DNA from: CAYNTG01 sp964400105
GTDB lineage: Bacteria > UBP14 > UBA6098
Reading direction: 5' to 3'
Assembly (NCBI GenBank): GCA_964400105.1
Contig: CAYNTG010000024.1
Span: 1-28,482 of the forward strand
Length of the DNA stretch: 28,482 bases
The translations under genes were made by a program, and so were the position numbers. Of this stretch, positions 25,291 through 28,482 are shown piece after piece. The notes below the pieces were generated by a model. The model saw nothing but the letters and a program-made list of their open reading frames with translations. It searched no databases and was not told the DNA's origin. Each line of letters begins with the position of its first letter. The first letter of the stretch is position 1.

Positions 25291-26532
25291 TTACAAACCC
25301 GGATAGATCGGGAATTTGCTGCAAAGCTCGGCCACATCGTCGCGTATCGTGGCAAGTTTTGACATATCATCGTGGTTTTCCACGACCTCGACTATCCATC
25401 GACCGATCTGCTCCATCTCGGCGATGCCCATCCCTCTGGTGGTTATCGCCGGCGTTCCGATCCGGATACCGCTGGTCACGAACGGCTTTTCCGGGTCGAA
25501 CGGTATGGTATTTTTGTTGACCGTGATTCCGGCCTCGCCGAGCGCCTTTTCTGCGATCTTGCCGGTAATGTTCTTCGGCCTCAGATCGATGAGCATCAGA
25601 TGATTATCCGTGCCGCCGGATACAATCCTCAAACCGCCCTCTGCAACCGATTTTGCGAGCGCCTGTGCGTTGTCGAGGATGCGCTGTTGGTATTCTTTAA
25701 ATTCCGGTTGAAGCGCTTCCTTGAAACATACCGCTTTCGCAGCTATAATATGCATGAGCGGCCCACCTTGCATCCCCGGCATTACCGCCTTATCGAGCTT
25801 CTTTGCGAACTCCTCCTTGCACAAAACTAGACCGCCGCGCGGGCCACGGAGGGTTTTGTGTGTCGTCGATGTGACATAATCGCAATGCGGCACCGGCGAA
25901 GGATGCAATCCGACCGCGACGAGGCCGGCGAAGTGTGCCATGTCTGCGACGAGGATCGCCCCGACAGAATCTGCTATCTCGCGGAACCGCTCGAAATCCC
26001 ATACGCGCGGGTATGCGCTCGCGCCGGTCATTATCATCTTCGGTTTGTGCTCTTTGGCCAAATCGGCAATTACATTGTAATCGAGGCGTTCGGTCTCTTT
26101 ATCGACCGAATATTGAACGATATTGAAGAGTTTTCCGCTGAAATTGACCGGATGCCCATGCGTCAAATGCCCGCCGTGGGAGAGTTTTAGCCCCATAATC
26201 GTGTCGCCGGGTTTCAGCTCGGCGAAATAGACGGCCATATTGGCCTGCGATCCGCTGTGCGTCTGGACATTGGCATGGTCCGCGCCGAAAAGCTCGACGG
26301 CGCGGTCTCTGGCTAAATCCTCGGCCATATCGACAAAATCGCAACCGCCGTAATATCTTCTATGCGGATATCCCTCGGCATATTTGTTCGTCATTATACA
26401 ACTCATGGCCTCCATAACGGCCTGCGAGGTATAGTTCTCACTCGCGATAAGTTCGAGACCGTCACGCTGGCGCTTCAACTCCAGCTCGATTGCCTCGTAA
26501 ATCTCCGGGTCCGCTTTCGGTAAAAAATTCAC
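25291..26532 (-). CDS. glyA: Serine hydroxymethyltransferase
   Basis: Pyridoxal-phosphate enzyme that converts serine and tetrahydrofolate to glycine and methylene-tetrahydrofolate. The 413-aa length is normal. The cofactor lysine is K226 in TSTTHKTLRGPRGG; SGSQANMAVYFA and HLTHGHPVNFSG are also typical. Translation starts at GTG 26532, one base overlapping the TAG of rpiB, with AGGAG 9 bases upstream. The rpiB-glyA pairing is found in many bacteria. Confidence 0.97.
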   Translation of the reverse strand: MNFLPKADPEIYEAIELELKRQRDGLELIASENYTSQAVMEAMSCIMTNKYAEGYPHRRYYGGCDFVDMAEDLARDRAVELFGADHANVQTHSGSQANMAVYFAELKPGDTIMGLKLSHGGHLTHGHPVNFSGKLFNIVQYSVDKETERLDYNVIADLAKEHKPKMIMTGASAYPRVWDFERFREIADSVGAILVADMAHFAGLVAVGLHPSPVPHCDYVTSTTHKTLRGPRGGLVLCKEEFAKKLDKAVMPGMQGGPLMHIIAAKAVCFKEALQPEFKEYQQRILDNAQALAKSVAEGGLRIVSGGTDNHLMLIDLRPKNITGKIAEKALGEAGITVNKNTIPFDPEKPFVTSGIRIGTPAITTRGMGIAEMEQIGRWIVEVVENHDDMSKLATIRDDVAELCSKFPIYPGL

Positions 26533-27011
26533 TATTTCTTCTCCTGTCTATTTATGTTCCTGTGCTCTATGAGCGAAATCTTGTTCACCCTGCGTTTGTG
26601 CCTTTCGCCGTCGGTTTTCTCGCCATCGAAATCCGTCGAAATGAAGATTCTCGCGGCCTCGACGGCGATGTCGAAATCGATGAACCTCGCTCCGAGACAC
26701 AGGATGTTGGCATCGTTGTGCCTTCGAGCCATACCGGCACGTTCGATATCGCACACGAGAGCGGCTCGAATTCCATCGACCTTGTTTGCAGCAATGGACA
26801 TGCCGATTCCGGTCGTGCATATCAAAATGCCGAAATCTACCGCGCCGCCTGCAACTCGCAAAGCCACTCTTTCCGCCGCATCGGGATAATCCGCAGGGCT
26901 TTTATCAAAAACACCTTCGTCGATAATCTCGTCCACATCGGTTTCGAGATTATCTATTAGCCTCTTTTTGAGGTCGAATCCACCATGATCGCTTCCAACA
27001 GCAATTTTCAT
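26532..27011 (-). CDS. rpiB: Ribose-5-phosphate isomerase B
   Basis: Interconverts ribose 5-phosphate and ribulose 5-phosphate in the pentose phosphate pathway. The 159-aa protein has the LacA/RpiB motifs GSDHGGFDLK, the catalytic C65 in ICTTGIGMSIAANK, and ARRHNDANIL. ATG 27011 is preferred to ATG 27017 because AAGGA is 8 bases from the former and only 2 from the latter. The C-terminal tail after about residue 140 is longer and charged. It is the first gene of the long minus-strand run, so it should carry the main promoter. Confidence 0.95.
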   Translation of the reverse strand: MKIAVGSDHGGFDLKKRLIDNLETDVDEIIDEGVFDKSPADYPDAAERVALRVAGGAVDFGILICTTGIGMSIAANKVDGIRAALVCDIERAGMARRHNDANILCLGARFIDFDIAVEAARIFISTDFDGEKTDGERHKRRVNKISLIEHRNINRQEKK

Positions 27012-27052
27012 TCCCATAATCCTTCAACATTAGTCCTTAAATCCAATCATAT

Positions 27053-27082
27053 AGAATAATTAATTTGTCCCCAAAAAGTCAA
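27053..27082 (-). promoter_or_regulatory. Candidate sigma70-type promoter for the rpiB-led gene run
   Basis: Read on the minus strand, TTGACT (27077-27082) is followed after 18 bases by TATTCT (27053-27058), about 35 bases before the rpiB ribosome site. The first box is a 5/6 match and the second is 4/6. It is the best-placed promoter for the whole cluster, as most downstream junctions overlap. Confidence 0.5.
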
Positions 27083-27201
27083 GCGGTTTTCCATGTTTAT
27101 ATGTTCGTTAAAGGAACATGGCAAGGCAAATATGGCCTATAGCCTTATGCAGTATTGCTTTATGCCATAGGAAATAATTATTTTTAATCTTCAGAATATT
27201 C

Positions 27202-27230
27202 TTGACTTGTTAAAAAATGCATATTATTTT
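27202..27230 (+). promoter_or_regulatory. Candidate promoter for the exported protein gene
   Basis: TTGACT (27202-27207) is followed after 17 bases by TATTTT (27225-27230); a TATTAT at 27222 would give an overly short 14-base spacing. It would yield a leader of roughly 100 bases that includes the hairpin at 27298-27317. Confidence 0.4.
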
Positions 27231-27297
27231 TATTTATGGAAAGGTATAAGTTATTAGTTTTGAGCAAATGCCGTAGGTTGAAATTGATAATAATGCA

Positions 27298-27317
27298 CCG
27301 CACGAGAGAGCGTGCGG
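27298..27317 (+). promoter_or_regulatory. Perfect 7-bp GC hairpin in the 5' leader
   Basis: CCGCACG (27298-27304) and CGTGCGG (27311-27317) are exact inverse complements around an AGAGAG loop. The stem ends 10 bases before the ribosome site AAGGAAAG (27328-27335) of the next gene. It is GC-rich within an AT-rich leader, so it stands out. It could be a transcript-stabilising stem, an operator half-site pair, or an attenuator-like element. There is no T-tract after it, so a terminator is unlikely. Confidence 0.6.
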
Positions 27318-27341
27318 AGAAAACACAAAGGAAAGTGGACT

Positions 27342-28482
27342 ATGAAAACATTCATTCTAATTGCAATTATTCTATTTGCTTCCGTTGGTTTCGCAGAAGA
27401 GCGACTGTATGATTATAGCGGTGTAGGTGCTATATACAATATCAGTTGTTGCGATGACGGTATGCTAATACCGACACGAAGGGACATGCATCCGGGACAT
27501 AGCTGGTCCCCTTTTGTGCTTAGAATCGATAGCAACGGCGATACGCTATGGTCGTTCGGTTCCGATCCGGCCATAGAACGCGACCGTTACGCATGCGGGG
27601 CGGAATTAACTAACGGTGAGATTATCTTGATTCAAGATAGCGACTGGATTTTTTATATGATAAAGCTATCGGCGAGTGGAGATTCAATAACTTCGATGGA
27701 ATTACCGGATTCTATTGCCGGTTGGGCATACGATATCGCGGCCTCATCCGATTCAGGATTTTATCTATTTTGCGATTGCGAGACACTGGGGACCTCTTGC
27801 CCGAGGGTTATCAAGTACAATTCAGATTTCGAATTGGAATGGTTAGCGGACCCGGTAGGTCGTCCAGGACCAACAAGGGGTGCTGCTAAAAGTGGTGCAG
27901 TTGCGCCAAATGGGGATATTATAGCAGCTATTCACAGCGGATATAGTTTTGATGCATGGATTGGCATCTGGTGTTTGGACTCTTTAGGAAATCAGAAGTG
28001 GCTTAAGGGTACTTATGCAAGATTTCAGAGTTTAGATTTATCGATTACGCCCGACGGCCAATATGGGCTGTTATACACCGCTATGTATAGTACAGCGGAC
28101 TTGTTTAGTGGTTTCTTATACGTTGTCGATGCCGACAGCCATTTAGTATTCTCAAATCAAATATCAGTCCCATTTAGTCCCCAAAACATGGTCGAGTGTC
28201 TCGCCGGAATGCCCGATAACTATTGGTGGGTTATGGGATCATCGTCGCCTATAAGGTTTTTCCAGCTCTTAAGCCCATCGGGAATTGTTGTCGATTTAGA
28301 TACGATGCATATTTACGATCCGATAAGATTCTGGGATATCGCCTATCATCCCGAAATGGGATTCGTTAAATGTGGCATCCAGGATAGTAAAATCTATCTG
28401 GAATGGCAAAAAACACTCGAATTACAGCTTCTTTCACCCCACGGCGGCGAGTTATGGTTTGCCGGCGATATGCAGAACATTC
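27342..28482 (+). CDS. Exported beta-propeller-like protein with Kre9/PxGGExW-type domain, 3' partial
   Basis: An open frame from ATG 27342 (ribosome site AAGGAAAG 6 bases upstream) continues through the window end without a stop: 380 complete codons. It starts with a clear signal peptide (about 1-18, FILIAIILFASVGFA). The body has loosely repeated blades such as VLRIDSNGDTLWSFG and IWCLDSLGNQKWLKG, the pattern of secreted propellers from FCB-type bacteria. The last visible part, LLSPHGGELWFAGD, matches the P-x-GGE-x-W-x-x-G start of an Ig-like domain common before C-terminal sorting signals. The end, and thus any sorting signal, is outside the window. The ligand or role is unknown. Confidence 0.8.
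   Translation, partial: MKTFILIAIILFASVGFAEERLYDYSGVGAIYNISCCDDGMLIPTRRDMHPGHSWSPFVLRIDSNGDTLWSFGSDPAIERDRYACGAELTNGEIILIQDSDWIFYMIKLSASGDSITSMELPDSIAGWAYDIAASSDSGFYLFCDCETLGTSCPRVIKYNSDFELEWLADPVGRPGPTRGAAKSGAVAPNGDIIAAIHSGYSFDAWIGIWCLDSLGNQKWLKGTYARFQSLDLSITPDGQYGLLYTAMYSTADLFSGFLYVVDADSHLVFSNQISVPFSPQNMVECLAGMPDNYWWVMGSSSPIRFFQLLSPSGIVVDLDTMHIYDPIRFWDIAYHPEMGFVKCGIQDSKIYLEWQKTLELQLLSPHGGELWFAGDMQNI

Larger units (their letters stand above)
27018..27341. other. Divergent AT-rich intergenic region
   Basis: This 324-base stretch separates divergent rpiB and the exported-protein gene. It is clearly more AT-rich than the coding DNA. It holds a candidate promoter on each strand and a perfect hairpin before the right-hand gene, listed separately. 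No open frame or RNA gene was recognised in it. The segment 27131-27171 has loosely similar TTATGC copies and a short CCTAT/ATAGG inverted pair of doubtful meaning. Confidence 0.7.

Noticed and set aside
27136..27171. Stem-loop from CCTAT/ATAGG with repeated TTATGC
   Set aside because: Only five pairs form and the interior does not extend the stem; it may be chance in AT-rich DNA.
1..28482. tRNA, rRNA, insertion sequences, prophage or toxin-antitoxin genes
   Set aside because: None were recognised by reading either strand; no transposase motifs or terminal inverted repeats were seen. A dedicated tRNA/rRNA scan was not possible.

Overview
This window looks like a draft (probably metagenome-derived) chromosome fragment of a Gram-negative, diderm bacterium. 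Supporting signs are a TonB-dependent outer-membrane receptor, a rod-shape peptidoglycan elongation cluster, and a secreted protein ending in a P-x-G-G-E-x-W-x-x-G motif of the kind common in FCB-group and neighbouring candidate phyla. The exact phylum cannot be settled from the sequence. Two runs of exactly 100 N (11144-11243 and 23437-23536) are scaffold gaps of unknown true length.

Layout. Positions 1-3763 (+) hold an NADP-type isocitrate dehydrogenase with an unusual CxxC/CxxC insertion, then an orphan TonB-dependent receptor. Positions 3764-4038 separate convergent genes and contain a 17-bp direct repeat, a G-quadruplex-type motif and a hairpin. From 27011 down to 4039 there is one unbroken run of 23 genes on the minus strand, mostly overlapping or separated by a few bases. 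In transcription order these are rpiB, glyA, a small unknown protein, a polyprenyl-phosphate-sugar-synthase-like GT2 with a repetitive tail, a nucleotide-sugar SDR, a second GT2, a polysaccharide deacetylase, a GT-C membrane transferase, wecB, a GT4, a UPF0104 flippase-like protein, a YfhO-like giant membrane protein, a UbiA-family decaprenyl-phosphate phosphoribosyltransferase-like enzyme, a DPM1-like GT2, a gap-broken GT2, a WecA/TagO initiating transferase, accA, a 51-aa Trm112/YcaR-type zinc protein, a PtsN-type EIIA, mreC, mreD, mrdA (PBP2) and rodA. From 27342 a plus-strand exported protein runs off the window end.

How the genes fit together. The core (about 10-24.8 kb) reads as a lipid-linked glycan assembly system. 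WecA/TagO would load the first sugar phosphate on undecaprenyl phosphate. WecB and the SDR would supply nucleotide sugars. The GT4 and GT2 enzymes would extend the chain or make polyprenyl-phosphate sugars. The UbiA-family enzyme may make a polyprenyl-phospho-ribose donor. The two GT-C-type membrane proteins would use lipid-linked donors on the periplasmic face, and the deacetylase would modify the product. No Wzx flippase, Wzy polymerase or ligase was recognised. The distal end joins this to fatty-acid precursor supply (accA) and the elongasome (MreC, MreD, PBP2, RodA). A PtsN-like EIIA sits where mreB is usually found.

Main candidates for novelty: the zinc-ribbon-like insert in isocitrate dehydrogenase, the polyprenyl-phosphate glycan cluster with a DPPR-synthase-like enzyme outside Actinobacteria, and a GT2 whose disordered tail is built from 54-bp (18-residue) tandem repeats that broke the assembly.
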